A DNA stretch of 64,000 bases from Diprion similis. Taxonomy: Eukaryota; Arthropoda; Insecta; Hymenoptera; Diprionidae. Shown here one piece after another: positions 49,875 through 63,200 of this stretch (positions are counted from its first letter, which is position 1; each line of letters opens with the position of its first letter). The translations under genes and the position numbers were made by a program. Location of the stretch: positions 12,037,146 through 12,101,145 of the forward strand of contig NC_060118.1 of assembly GCF_021155765.1 (NCBI RefSeq). Direction: 5' to 3'. The notes beneath the pieces are model-generated. The model saw only the letters and a list, made by a program, of their open reading frames with translations. It had not been told where the DNA came from and ran no database searches.

Positions 49875-52800
49875 CGCTCTCCGGCCCCCCGGGGCTGTTT
49901 TAATTTTGATTTTCCTCTCGAATAGGGGAGTAATTAAACCGAGGCGCAACAACGAGTCGGTTATACAACAGTCGGTCTACCCACCCCCACCCCCACCCCT
50001 ACAAACACAGACACAGCCTGCACGTTTCGTGCATAGAGTATGTATCATGTATCGGTAAATGGTCGAGAGGATCCCAACGCGGTTGCGCAAGTGGCGAGAG
50101 AATTAAACGCGCTTCGGTACTCCGAACCATGATTGCGCGTAAATTACCAAAGCACTCGGTAATTGCTTGCGGTCCATGCAAAACGCGACGCGCCCTTCGC
50201 TCTGCTGCAGCTTTGCGCTGCAGCTGTGTATAAATGTGTATGTACAGGTGTACAATTATCCATACATTGCATGTAAAGCCCAGTTATAATTGGACAGCTT
50301 TTCAACCCTCGATTTACGCTTTTTCGCTCTTTCAATCTATATCACCGATTTTGTTTGCATAACCTTGTTATGTTGACGGAACTTTAACAGCAGCAAAACG
50401 TAGCGCAGCAGCAGAATTTCCAACTATCCGAGCATACTGATTGGTTGGAAGAACCTAACCTAACCTTAGTCGACCAATCAGAATGCTTGGATGGTGGAAA
50501 ATGCTACTGCTGCTGCGCTACGTTTTACTTTTCATGAAATTCTAGCCTTATACGTATAACGATCATGACTTTTCACGGACGATTTAACAATAAGTTTCGC
50601 AAATACTTACGAGCAGAGGCAATGGCCAGCGGTGAGAATGTGTCTTGAGTCGATTATCGTCCCACCGCAGAAGTGTCCACCCTTTCTGGTGATGCTGACA
50701 ATCCAGGGGAACTCCCGAGGGACCGCATCACCTCCGCCAACGACGCGGGCTGATCGTGAACCGGAAGTGGAACGTCCGCACGGAATGTCCGCAACTTGAT
50801 GAGAGAAATTAGAAAGAAAACAGATCTGTGTATAGTAAAACAAGTCGGGATTGAAATTATTGGAGTATGGATTAAAATCGCGTTGTTCAAAATGAAACGC
50901 GGCGTCGATTCTAACGCGCTTAACCAATTTTAATTCCAATGATTGTACGGACGCGTATCACGAATTGAAAACACCGCCACGTACCTCCGCTGCGTTACAT
51001 TTATTCGTACACAGGGAGTTTGGGGGGAAAAAAGGAACACAAAGCTTATCTAATCAAAGCAAGTTCCACGTATACCCTTCACCGAAAATTATACAACATA
51101 TATACGGGTATTGCAAAGGCAATAATTTATACGCCAGCATGGCATTAATTATACACCTGCGCAATTCAAAGGGCCCGGGAATTTCAGCTGTTATAATCGA
51201 AGGAAACGAAAAAAGTAATTCGCTTCTTTCTAAATTACTGCATCGACTGTGGCGGATTGTGGGGGGGAAAAGTGCGGAGTCTAGACTTTTCGCCGACGAC
51301 CAATCGGCTTAGGTTGTACACGAGACTTCGCTTGTCCTCCATTTGGTCCTGATTACTGTTTCAATTAGACTCCGTTGAGTCCGGTCCCACCGACGGGCCA
51401 ATTCGCCGGTTCTCTGGGCGGTAAAAAATCCCGAATATCAGAGGCTTCGCTGTCGTTGATTGCCGTATAGACCCTCGTAATTTCAACGGTTTCGCTGCAC
51501 GGAAAATTATTCTCTCCGTCGAAATTAATCACGAGGGTATAGATATAGGAATGTACATTTATTACATTTGTACATTTGATAAACGTTGCATCCGTGCGAC
51601 GAGATGACGAGATGAAAAACGTATTTTAACAATTCGTACAATTTTTATATTTTGCTTCGATAATGATTGCTCGATGAGAAATATGGATGAAAAAATTTAA
51701 CTCATTCAGAAATCGTAAAACGTGGGAAATGAAAAAAAAAATTTTCAAACAAAGTTTAACGGGGTGTAATTGAAAAGAGTATTTCTTAAACTGACTCGAA
51801 ATATAATATATCGATGTGATCTTCGATTCTGAAAAATAATCTTACACCGATTTATTTAGTGTGATGATAAATTTTTTCGCATCGAAAGATAAATCTAAAC
51901 ATTTTCTCATTGTGTGTAATATAAAAGAATTGGGATAATTCTTGCCCGTTGTTAACACAGGTCTACAAAAAAACCAGAAAGAAAGAAAAAAATTTATCTC
52001 AGCTGCATGAAATGTTTCGAGTGTGCTGAATCCAAAAATGACTTCCAGTTTCAAAATGCAAGATATTTGCAAAAAAAAAAGTTAACAATAATGAAAAAGC
52101 TACCATTTTATTACGATGAACTAACCAATATTTCTCATAAAAATCAACACACAATTTCTTCATGAAATATACTCAACATTCCGTGTTCATTTTTTTTCCC
52201 AATGAAACACGAGTCCAAGGAAAAACCTGACGAGACGGAATATTTGGAGTATTTTTCCCGTTTTCAGTGAGTAAAAAAATCTATAACAAACAGTGTAAAG
52301 AAGCTGTGAAGTTTTTTGCTCGCAGACCAGTGTAATGCGCGAAGCGTGATTTCTATCGCAACTGATACTAGGATTCTTAAGGGGTGTCGGGTGGCGACCG
52401 GATGTATAAGGTACGGCTTAGCCTCGCAGCTCGAGTTCGCATTCGTTCGTGTGGAATTTAGCTTCCTGTACGACAAGCGCGGTTCGGATAGGAGGAATCT
52501 CTGTCACCGCAATCCCTATTCCAGAGCGAGCCCCTCGCGTCGTTTCACACCTCGGTTGATTAATTCGAGCGACGCGGAGTCCGCCCCTTCGCAGCTTCGC
52601 CTGGTGCAGGGTTTACCCCTGGGATACGCAGGCGCGGCTGCCGCCCGATCCCGATGGAATTCTGCGCCTTCCCGGGAGCCCCGAGATTCAGCGAGTGACT
52701 AATAGACGTGTCAAATGCAGACGGACCTCGGCGAAGTAATCGCGATATAATATTATATGCTCATCCCTCTAGCGCGATATGTGTATACATATACATGGAT

Positions 52801-53757
52801 ATTACATTATGTAATACGGGACCGCGTATAAACCCGGGGGAAATTTATTAAAGGTATTATTAAGACGAACGAAATTAGGAGAGGAAAGGAAAGGAAAGGA
52901 GTTGGGAAGGCGAACGGGACCCGACAATTATACAACCCCGAGAGCAAAGCTCTTCTATTCCATCCGCGGTTCTGCAGGAAAGTTTGAACAGACCGCACAG
53001 GATGAGCAGCGAGCGGCACCCTGAAATTTATATGCGCTTTTTTTCTCTTACATATATATATATATATATATATAGCTACCTACCCTCGTTAGCATTCTAT
53101 AAGGAAACTGAGAAACACTTTTAGCCGAGCCACCCCTCCTCCTCCTCCTTTTCGACCTCTACCTCTTTCTCCTCATCGCCGACGTTCAACGGCACACAGA
53201 AGCGGCCGAGAATATTCAGAAGTAGAATAGAGGATCGGATTTGCTTTCTTCGGGATCGAGGTGTGTGAGATACCTGCAGATGATCTCAAGCCACCCGTTC
53301 CAAGGGTTGGTTTTAGGCAATCCAATTCCCGAGAAGGTCGGATTAAGGTGCAGGCGGTGAAAGGAGTCGAAGAAACCCGCGAAAACCGGGGAATAAATTG
53401 AACTGTCGCAATCGGAACGCGTGTTTAATTGGCAACGAGTCAACGCACCTTCACCGACCTTGCGGAATATCCATGTCGAGTAGAGAGGCCAGGGTCTAGG
53501 TGCCGACAATGGCGGTTTCGCGTAGTGGGAAGGTCGGCTAATCGGGACCCAAGGACGCCCGGCAGATACGCAAATACGTTACTGATTCGGTTTCGAGGAA
53601 AACTCGGCGTAAGGAGAAAATTAGCCTTGGCTGACTGCGTCTGATATCGTGGAAAACGCGAATACTCACGATTGGTGAAGGCGGCGACCTGGAGGGCCGA
53701 GGTCCAGACGACGAGGGCGGCGAGGTTTCCGCCAAATCTTCCGGAGATGAGGGACAT
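47884..53757 (-). CDS. Secreted trypsin-like serine protease (S1 family)
   Basis: An extracellular endopeptidase expected to cut after Arg/Lys. Minus-strand exons: 53757-53670, 50794-50611, 49343-49039, 48749-48598, 48066-47884. All are GT-AG and in phase, summing to 912 nt and 303 residues. Residues 1-26 form a signal peptide. A short pro-region with one Cys (IPCG) leads to the activation cleavage SAR/VVGG after Arg46. The catalytic triad is His87 (TAGHC), Asp140 (DDIALLEL) and Ser246 (ADSGGP). Asp240, six residues before the serine, marks trypsin-like specificity. It has no clip domain. The C-terminal region [14 protein letters not shown] is typical. Introns 1 and 2 carry transposon remnants and microsatellites. 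The physiological substrate is unknown; digestion, immunity and development are all possible. Confidence 0.93.
49825..49874. repeat. (GATA)n microsatellite
   Basis: About eleven GATA repeats with one GATG interruption, in intron 2 of the serine protease. Confidence 0.92.
50395..50527. mobile_element. Foldback element, about 133 bp, in serine protease intron 2
   Basis: The left arm AAAACGTAGCGCAGCAGCAG is mirrored by CTGCTGCTGCGCTACGTTTT on the right. An inner pair is GAGCATACTGATTGGTTG / CGACCAATCAGAATGCTT. The loop contains AACCTAACCTAACC. There is no coding capacity. The layout is that of a short foldback transposon. Confidence 0.78.
51955..52333. mobile_element. DNA transposon remnant B, sibling of 6549-7453
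   Basis: It starts ACACAGGTCTAC and ends CGCAGACCAGTGT, degraded inverted repeats of the same type as remnant A. Internal blocks match A in the same order (TTTCGAGTGTGCTGA, CCATTTTATTACGATGAACT, ACACAATTTCTTCAT, CTCAACATTCCGTG). It lacks the nested 250-bp element of A. It lies in the first intron of the serine protease. Confidence 0.75.
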
Positions 53758-53831
53758 GGCTTGCGGACTCCGTACGACGAGGTGCAGACAAGGAAGTCCT
53801 CGACGGACGGAGATGGATAAAAAATTGTCAC

Positions 53832-53859
53832 GTCTGACGAGCAGACGGGGTTCTTTATA
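53832..53859 (-). promoter_or_regulatory. Candidate core promoter of the serine protease
   Basis: On the minus strand TATAAAG (53859-53853) is followed about 25 bases on by TCAGAC (53837-53832), an initiator-like hexamer at normal spacing. Transcription from there would give a 5' UTR of about 75 nt before the ATG at 53757. Confidence 0.55.
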
Positions 53860-54101
53860 CGCTCCGGATCAGCTGCATCTCCTCCCACCCCCGTCGTCGG
53901 CTTATCCCCACCCTAACGAAACCCGGGCCCGTCGGTCGCGTGGGTGTAAGCATCGAGCACCAGGTACAATGTTATCACTCTCCGCATCGCTCCCATCCTC
54001 GAGGGCACCACTTAACCGAGTCACGAGGGTCTCGAATCGATCAAGGTAAACTGGGGGCCACACGCTTCTCGAATTAAGTAATTGTTCCAATTCTATATTT
54101 T

Positions 54102-54106
<5 letters not shown>

Positions 54107-54164
<58 letters not shown>
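54107..54164. repeat. (TC)n microsatellite
   Basis: About 29 TC dinucleotides in a row. Confidence 0.95.
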
Positions 54165-54168
<4 letters not shown>

Positions 54169-57100
54169 TGTAGTGATGGATCGTCAGAGCAGGAACTCCG
54201 TGTACCATTGCAGGAACGAAGTTCCTCCAGCGCCAATTCCATTTGAAGACATCCGGTCTGCACTCTGGAGTCATGCATCTATAGCATGTAACACCTTCCC
54301 CCTTCCGTCTAACTTGTTTGCGGTCCGAAAGAAGATGCGAGTTCGGTTCTATACAAATTACGTGACAATGATTTCTAAACTCTCACACCCGCTGCAGCGT
54401 CAGTCATTGTCACATAGTTCTTATAAAATCGAAGTAGAATTTTGTTTCAGATGAAAAACAAGTTAGCCGAAAGGGGTAGACATTAATCTTTATAAGACCT
54501 TCGTATTTTTTTTTTTTTTTTGACTTTTTAGTTTTGAAGTTATAGAACTTTACTGTCTAAGTCATTGGGTTCGATGGTGGAAACGACGACACCACTTTCG
54601 AGCCGATATATCTGCTTCCGGTTCAGCTGATGTTAATGAACATTATGATGTGCCTATTGACTTTTTTCCAGATCCACTTGATCCTCGTACAAGCAAACAG
54701 TGATAAATTTAAGATTCTAATCGACAACAACATTCGGTTACTTATATAGGATTAGCGTTTATAGGTTACCGTTGAAAGACTGTCCACCATTGTATTGCGA
54801 AGGATCTTTCGATCGTAGGCTTAGGTGAAAGAAGGGAGGTATTGCAACGTCCTGCGGTATGTGTAAAATAAATAAGTCGTCCCCGCCCGGAGCAGTTTCA
54901 CGGACTCTCTCGAGTCAAGGTGGGTGAGCCCAGCCACTCACGTCGATTGTGTACACGAGAAATCTATCCACGCGTGCCTATCGAGGCCTCGAGTAGAGTA
55001 AATCGAGCGACGGTAACGACACGGCAAGGTCGCCTAGTCAACTTGACACGGTCACGAGGCGCCGGTGAGCCTTGCATGGCGCATGGGACGTGGAGTTAGC
55101 CTGGTGCACTTGAACCAGGAGTTGCTTGGGGCCTCGGGAGGTGCGCGATGAAACGCTGCAGGTATAGGCACGCCACGCATAATGGCACGTGTCGAAACCT
55201 TCCGCGAGGACTTCAGCCTTAAGCACTTTCCAATCCTCGCCCAGAGGGAAACACAATGTCCAACTCTCGCCCATGATGCACGGCTGATGCCGTAATGTTC
55301 CGAAAGCGAGGTCCTAAATTATAGGAAAAAAATAACGCGGCTTTATTGTCCTTCGGAAGCTTGGAAGGATCGCTTTTTCGAAAGTGATTGCAATCATTGG
55401 AGTCCTACTACCGCGAGTGATAGTAATGAAAGTGAAAGAGTGTGCCACAAGGACTGATTGGCGAATGTCGGGCAACCGTTTCATGGATCGGTATAGGTTC
55501 CATGTAGGTACCAGTGGTTGCAGACTGTGGTACCTCTCAAGGTGATCAGCTAGGCGCTTTGGTGACCATGAGGATAGTCGCTTCTATATCTATTTCCCGT
55601 ACTTCGACGCGTTAAATGTAATTTATGTTGGTGTTTGAGGGCGAGATAGCGAGCAACGAGACTGCGGACCCTCATCCCATCCCATTTCATCCCATCCATC
55701 CCTCCCGATTGGAGAATATTGAACAAGAAGGTGCAAGCCAGCGCGCTGGACGAGGGGGGATAGAGGCAAGTGTGGCCCGATCGTTCATTTCAAATTTGCA
55801 TAAATACATCAGGTAAGGTCAATAGCATAGGGGCGCCGATTGTCCCCTGGTCCAGTGGCGTAAGCTAGCCTGCACCGGCTGTTTCCGTATTCCGTCCAAC
55901 AGCGAGGAGCACCTTGGCTCCAATGGCTCGTATTTCTTCGGCACATGGTCATGGATTGTTTGCGCAAACACACCTCTCGGCCAATATCGTATCCGACGTG
56001 AAATTCAGGGTGCCTAGACTCAATGACGTATCAAGTTCCCTGACATTTCCCGGACGAAAATTGGCTGCTTTTTACAGGACTCATTTTAACCCAACTTTTC
56101 GAACAAACGCACTTTTTCGAGCAAATATGTTAAAAATTAGAAATCAGGTGTCGCCGTCGTGAGTTAAAATTGTTCATTTTGTCTGTCAGTTCAATTTTGC
56201 TTTAACCCAATTATCAAATATATTAATAAACGTTCCAATTTTAAGAAACTACCGGAGAATTAAGATTGGCCATTATTTCAAAACGTCTCACGAAGAGTAA
56301 CTTTTTACATTTTGCAGGATTGTGGACTAGTGAGGAAGGAAATACAAAAATTCTAGGATACATACGGGAATTCCCTGATATTTCCCGATTTTTCCAGAGG
56401 CATGATACTTCCCTGAAAACTCTCTTGGTTATCCAGATTTCCCTGACAACTAAACACACTGATTAATTCGAAGTGCATCGAAGTGAGGAGAATTAGAATT
56501 ATCTGGGGATTGAAAACTGGCGATTGGAAATTTTCACAAGCTTGCATTTGATCCTTGGCTGAAAAGCTGCGCTATTCAGAGTGAAAAACTGATTCAGATA
56601 ATTTTGCGTTATATATCAATTCAGCACATTTATGTATACAATTTCGTCTGATTCGTGTATTCAATATTGTAACGTAAATTGAGAGTATCAGTCAACGAAT
56701 GACTGACCATATATTTCGTAGAATCGGAAGAGGCTTCGGTAACTTATCGATCGTCAATTCCGCACCCTCTCCTCTCTGCCCTCCTTTTCACCCGCCATTC
56801 CATTTTCCAAACCGATATACTTTTGCTACACTGACCCTCGCAATTTATTATTCTCGATTCACTTACCCTTTTCGCAGTCGTGTCGTCGTTCCTTTCTTTC
56901 TTTCTTTCTTTCTTCAAATTCACTCCTCGTTTTTCAACATCCCGCCAGAACCCGTTTGTCTATCGGTGTTGTTGTTGTTTGTTTCTTTTCATTTTTTTCA
57001 TCCCCCCAAATGCAATTTGTCGCCCTGTCGATTCCCTTACACGCATGTACTACGGCCACACATGTGTCATGAACACACCTGTGCACTATATGTATGTATA

Positions 57101-58316
57101 TACCTACTCGCTTGCCTCGTCTCGATTTTCGAAAAAAAAACAAAAAAAAATTAAGATAAATAATCACGCTACCCCGAACGACAATATGAATGACGAAATC
57201 TCTATGGCGCAATCCTGAAAATATTTTGTATAATATGAACAGCTGTAACAACGTGATACCAGACGAACGCTGAGACCGTTTCGCACATCGTTTAGAAAAC
57301 TTAAAAGACTGTTCCACTCGTTAGTATCTATTGTGCGAATTATCGAGAGACAAAAGGTGTTTTCTCGATCAACGCTTGGATGGTGGCAGGCTTACGCAGA
57401 ATCGATATATAAAACAATTGCAATTAAAATCGGTGACGATGCAGCCTTCAATGTGAGGCCGATAAGCCGTGAGCCCAGATACCGTACCGACCTAGTCCTC
57501 GTGCCCTGGAAAAGCGATCGACGGCAATACCTGCGAGGTGACGCGCTCGGAAAATGTAATTCTAACGCACGTATGACGAGGGTGAGCAACGGCGAGGAGA
57601 AAAGGGAGAGAACGAGGTCACGAGGGAAGTCGAGGATGACGAGGACGGGAGGAGGCTCAAAGTCAAAGCCAAAGCCAAAGCCAGAGCCACAGCCTGCGGT
57701 TTGAGGCGCGTGCGTGCGTGTGCGTGCTGTGCTGTCTGCGTAGGTTTAACAGCCAGCAGCACGACGCATCTAGACGAGAAGAGCGCGAGTCCGCCAAAAT
57801 CCAGAGGCAACGGCTATTATACCCGTTTTGCGGTTTCCATGGAGCTGCAGAGATTCGCTAGATCGCTACGTGCGTAGATCCACCCGGAGAGATACCCGCA
57901 CATACATACACACAGATCCTGCGGAGAATGGGTGTATAACGCATAACTGCGTAACGCCGGCTAATCCACAACGCAGCCCTTCTCCATTCCCCTCTCCCCT
58001 TCCCAACCCCCCATGGCACCGAAGATTATCTAAAGATTATACCGCGGGAGCCTGCGGGGTCGCGTTTCTGTTTAACGATAATTGACCCGATAAAACTGGA
58101 TTACCAGTTGAAATCGGATCAGCCTCGTTGCCTCGACTTCCAGGGGTGAAGCCACGGGGTCTCTGCGTAACGCCTGTTCCTTGCCTGTTCCCTGTAGCCT
58201 CCCGAAGGGCTCACGTGTCGAGCTGCTCACCAGTTTTATGCCGTTTGAAACGCGGTTAATAGCTTCTTGGTACTACCGCAGTTCGAAAACATGAGAAGGA
58301 GTGTATCCTGTACATT

Positions 58317-58421
58317 GTACACCTCACGAGGTGGTGTCGTCTGCTACCCAAGTTGAATGGATGGTAGGAGACGACACCGGTGGCCTTGAATTGGTCAGAA
58401 TCCACCTCGGGAGGTGTACAC
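58317..58421. repeat. Long imperfect hairpin, about 105 bp
   Basis: The outer stem GTACACCTCACGAGGTGG pairs with CCACCTCGGGAGGTGTAC, and the inner stem GTGTCGTCTGCTACC with GGTAGGAGACGACACC. About 19 unpaired bases lie on the right arm. It could be a foldback transposon or a transcribed hairpin. Confidence 0.7.
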
Positions 58422-59230
58422 AGGTTACGTCACATTGATGGAACTGCCATACGTCGGATTTACCAGTGAAAATTAAAACCAATTGTTCAGAGGGTTGCGT
58501 GTATTGCTATATGTATTATAGGTATACATATACAAGTGAATATTCATTCTTTTAATTTAATTTAATACGGTCTAATTACACGAGCGGCAGCAGCAGCAGC
58601 AGCGGGTATCGACGCCACGGATCACGGTCGATGAAATGTATGTACTCTTTTCTCTTCTATCTCCTCTTTCTTTTTTTTTTCTTTTTTTTTACATTTTCCC
58701 CCTTCATACAACGCGATCGAGCGAATCCAGTCCCGGGAAACCTGCGCGATCAAACGTTTATTATACCCTTGGTAAAACGACGCCGCCCCATCAGAGGCCG
58801 GTATAACAAACTCCGTAATTGTTCGATGGAATTTCATTAAAACTGTATTAATTCACGATCGCAACGTAATGAGACAGTACCTTGACGGCAGGGAAGACAG
58901 AAAGAAAAGAAAGAAAAAAAAAAAAAAAATCGTAAATAAAGAACGAAACTTTGGTTATGTATGTGTACTCAGCCGGTACAAAGGGGGCACATAAAAACAC
59001 ATTGTACATCCCCTTAATTTCGGGCACGTACGCGTTTCGATCCACGCCGCTGCTGAGCTGAACTGCCTCTTTGAATCCATTTGCATTCCCTGACACACAC
59101 ACGTGCTGCAGATCTCTTTCCCGCACGGCAATTCGTCGCGACAGACGTCGACACGGTTGCATAAATTAAACGACTGTACTCGAGGTTGCCTGGAGAACTG
59201 CATCGCGCTGTTCAAGTTGCAGTGCACACA

Positions 59231-59232
<2 letters not shown>

Positions 59233-59262
<30 letters not shown>
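59233..59262. repeat. (TC)n microsatellite
   Basis: About 15 TC dinucleotides. Confidence 0.92.
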
Positions 59263-59266
<4 letters not shown>

Positions 59267-59442
59267 ATTTTCTGCAGCTGCGACCTGATCGCGTTGCATA
59301 CACTTTGCACTCTTTACATCGGGGTGTAGAAGAAGATTTCATTATTTCACTCGGCTCATTTGAATCCTGCACTATGTGTGTTCCTTTTTGCCCGTTTCTT
59401 TATCGTCAAATTCACTTTCGAATTGGTTTAATTTTCATTCTT

Positions 59443-59470
59443 GTTTTTTTTTTTTTTTTTTTTTTTTTTT
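59443..59470. repeat. Poly(T) run, about 27 nt
   Basis: Uninterrupted T run. No retrotransposon body is recognised beside it. Confidence 0.85.
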
Positions 59471-59828
59471 ATATCACCTCTCTCACCTTGGGCTGCAGCG
59501 AGATACGCCTCAACTGTCAGTTGAAAATTATGCAACAGATGTGCACCGCGTGTAGTGATGCGATTATGCAATTCCGAATCGCACCGCTTCGGCGTGCAGC
59601 TTCATGTGGTAATAATCCGAAGGTGATGGCACATCTCAGGGCTGTGCCTGACTTTCACGCTACACGCACATAATGCGTGGAATGGAATATATTGCACGCA
59701 TTGTGATTCAACGTAAATCATACACGTTGTTGATGTGTATACCTATCCGTAACAGGGTGCGTCGTTATTACACACGTGACGTCGACGATCGATCGTTAAT
59801 GCGATGTAAAATGCAGTGTAATGTGTAT

Positions 59829-60096
59829 TAGAAAATGTCCTCGTGGCGTCAGAGCCTGGTTTTCGGCGCCATTTTTTCACGACATAACCTAAGTTTTTGA
59901 TTTTAATAGAAGCAAACCGTAATTCTTCGAATTTCAAATGACTCATGTGACATAAATTAATGAAATGTAATCAGTGATATCCCTGTTCTACCATCCACAC
60001 GCGAAAAACACGGTCAACGGTCAGCTGTTAGCCTGGTTGTATTAGTTTAATTTTTTTTTCCACCAGATGTCGCATTGAAAACTGACATTCCCAATA
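59829..60096 (+). mobile_element. MITE family 1, copy 3
   Basis: About 268 bp in the same orientation as 5211-5477, with the same blocks (GGCGTCAGAGCCTGGTT, CATAACCTAAGTTTTT, GTTAGCCTGG, CACCAGATG). It runs from TTAGAAAATGTCC to GACATTCCCAATA. Confidence 0.83.
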
Positions 60097-60209
60097 AAGC
60101 CGATAGTTTTATTATTACTCGTCAACGAATTAGCGATGAGAAAATGAAGAAAAAAAGATATTCGAGTTAGACAAACGGTGATCTAGATAAATGAATAAGT
60201 TTATCGGCA

Positions 60210-60229
60210 GGGGGGGGGGGGGGGGGGGG
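60210..60229. repeat. Poly(G) run of 20
   Basis: Twenty consecutive Gs on the plus strand. It can form a G-quadruplex and is prone to sequencing error, so its length may not be exact. Confidence 0.85.
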
Positions 60230-63200
60230 TTACGTCGTCGTTACTTTTGAAGCTTTTCTCATCCCTCTCTCATCTCCCCTCGCGCAGCTCGTGCAGCAGA
60301 AAAAAAAAACTTCTGTCGCAAAACGTCCGCTTATCAAGGGTTCTTTATTGCGTGAAAATTGTCCCGTAAATCTCGATGAGTCCTCTTTTCCCCCGCCCTC
60401 GTTACCCCGCAGTTCCTTCTCTACAGCGCAGACGTCATCCCGCGGGATTAAAGCGATCCGAGAAATCCCGGTATATTGCTGTACCTATATCCCGCGTTTA
60501 TTATCGCTTTATCTGAAACGACGTATAGATACACAAACCTCGTATCTGGACAGCGGACAGCCAGCGCTCAATTTCGTTCAACCAGCCCTTCTCAAGTCAC
60601 TGATTATGTGCAAGGAATTCCTTAATTCTCCATTCTCGTAGGAGAAATCTCTGCAGTGTCTAAGTCGACCTCGTTGTCGTCAACGGGGGGCCAATGGGGT
60701 GCGGCCTGAGGAGGGGGGGAGGCAGTTAGAGCTGTACGTCGTTCGGTCTCCTCCGGATGGGCGAAATAAATAAATGACGAGCGATTCCCCGGGGTCGGTA
60801 GGGTGTGGTGGAAGCTCCCGGCTCCCGCAGGGTGGAAGGAACGGTTTCTCCGCGTAGATAGCGGGAGAGTTATGACCTCCAGAGCGCGAACGGCCAGACG
60901 AAGAGGAGGGGGAGAGAAGAGAGAAGAAGAGAAGCGAGAGAGGGGTGAAGCGTGGTCGGTTTAAGCCCGCTCCCAACCTTACAAGTCCGTAATTTTTACC
61001 CCCGGACAAGTTAAGAGTAATTTACTGGCTCTCGGTAGACATTATTCGGCTTTGTAGCTTCCCTCCGGCTCTGCATCCACACTCTCGCTCTCCCTCTCTC
61101 TCTCCCTCTGTTTACGTAGGTCTCTTTCGGCAAAGCGCGGTTAATTGACTCGCATCCCCACCCCTCTGCAGCATCCCGTCGGCTCGCCTCGCAACTCGAA
61201 ACGGGGGTCCTGGAGGAAGACGACGCGGGATCGCTCGCTCCTGTAGTTCGTAGTTCTCTCTGTCAGCCAGCTGGGTACCTGCTGCACAGTTACCAAAGTA
61301 AACTACGCGTCTATGCGCACACCCGATATATCTTTATACATATGTACACACGTATATATATATATATATGTGCTAGGGCTGGTACACCAAGATGGAGAAC
61401 GGAAACCGAGAAGTGGGAACTACTTATTATTATATAATATTATTAAATTCGAACTTACCCCCAGCGTCTCTTGTAATATTACACTTGATATGATAAAAAA
61501 CTTATTACATTTTTAAAAATTATTCCTAATTAAATCGGCACGAAATATAACGATTTGCAGAAAATAATGTTGATACAAATTTTCTCGTCAATTCGACTAT
61601 AATTGCCAGAAGTTATTCGTGGATTTTTAACGATTTACTACGGCAGAGATTACGAATGGCCGAAGAGATGAAAATAAGGACAAAATTTTTGTTTTCAGTT
61701 TAGTTTTCCTTTTTTTTTCCCTTTCATTCCGTATCTACGTATCATTGGACGTATACAGTTTATTACCATAATTTATAACCTTGTGTAACCTTATATTTAT
61801 ATATATATATATAATAATCACGTTACGATAACATATTTATATCAATATAGGTATTCGTTTTTGTTGTTGTTGTTGTTGTTTATAATTGCGTTTATTTATA
61901 ATACATAGCGATTTGTAATTTTTGCGTTCCATTGATTTATCTTTCTTTTCTTTTTTTTACTTTTTTTTTTTTACTTTGGAAAGAGGAAAGGAGATGGTCA
62001 TTTCATTAGTTATTAGTAGAATAGTAGTGTTAGAAGTAGCGATTAGTAACATAGTAGTAATATTAGTAGCATTATATAAGTATTACAGGATTATTAAGTG
62101 TAGGTAAAATTTAAAGGATGAATGCACAAACGCCGGATAATTGCACTCGATAATTTCATCTCTCTCTTTTTTCCTTCCCGTTCGATTTCGCGCAATATCG
62201 TCAAGACGTAATAATGGGTGGGCATAGAAATCAGGAAACGCGGTGATCGAGAACGTTCTTTGAATTGTTCAGCATATACTTCAAACCGCTAGCATTAATT
62301 TCACATGCGCTGGATATTATTCAGAGTAGTCGAACCTGCGTAAAACTTGTTAATACAAATGTTGACGATGAAATGACATATACACGAATCTATGGCACGT
62401 AGAAATTTGTAAACAGGTATTCGTCGTTATGCTAGCTCCGGAATTGTATATACATATATCTGTGTATTTAGATTTTCCGATAAAGTCGATAAATGCAAAT
62501 GTTTCCCAGTTTCGAAGGTTTGGAGATTAAGCGCCTGCGATACCGTCGAGGAAGAGGGTGAAGAGCAGCCGAATTACATCGCTGGACCAGGATGTACGGG
62601 CTGATAACGTCCGAGCGATTAAAGGGGCGGATTGTTTAATTGGAGATCCCCATCCCCCACCCCCACGCACTGTCTGCCTCGATAATATCGATCGAAATTG
62701 TTCAGCGATTGGTTAGCCCCGATCTTCCCGGGCCATATTCGTCGTTCGTTTCCGTTTCAATAGGTTCCGTTACTCCAGTTTTTCTCAAATCCGTGCACGC
62801 CATCCCGTAGGAATTGTTCAATAACTCAGTCTCACACCCCGATGTGATTAATCTTTACCAATGAATCAAGAGACAAATAGACGGGGTGGTGTTTGAAAAA
62901 TTTTCATCACGAAGAATCGTCTCTCTCACTCCGAATTTTTCATCGCTAAGTCACTTTTCAACATTAGAGCAGATGTATGAAAAGGTATTGATGGATAGTG
63001 ACGATTGTAATTTATGAGTCCGAGCCTCCTTTTCTTTCTCTCAAGGTGTGTTCGATGACTCGGGCGGAATTCTAAGCGTCTATGAAAGGACAAAAACCAA
63101 AAGTACCCGAGAGAAAAGAAAGGAGAAAAATTCGCCGATACGTTAAGCTCGATTCTTGTTTGAATAAAAAAAAATTTTCTTCGCAAGTGTAATTTTTCCT

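Noticed and set aside
50451-50466. CCTAACCTAACC as an interstitial telomere
   Set aside because: Only two and a half repeats, inside a foldback element; too short to claim.
56699-57218. Overlapping plus-strand frames of 112-151 codons
   Set aside because: They run through T/C-rich low-complexity sequence with TTTC repeats; the Phe/Ser-rich product looks accidental.
57333-57704. 123-codon frame ending in Lys-Pro repeats
   Set aside because: The repeat comes from an AAAGCC microsatellite; there is no domain or splice support.
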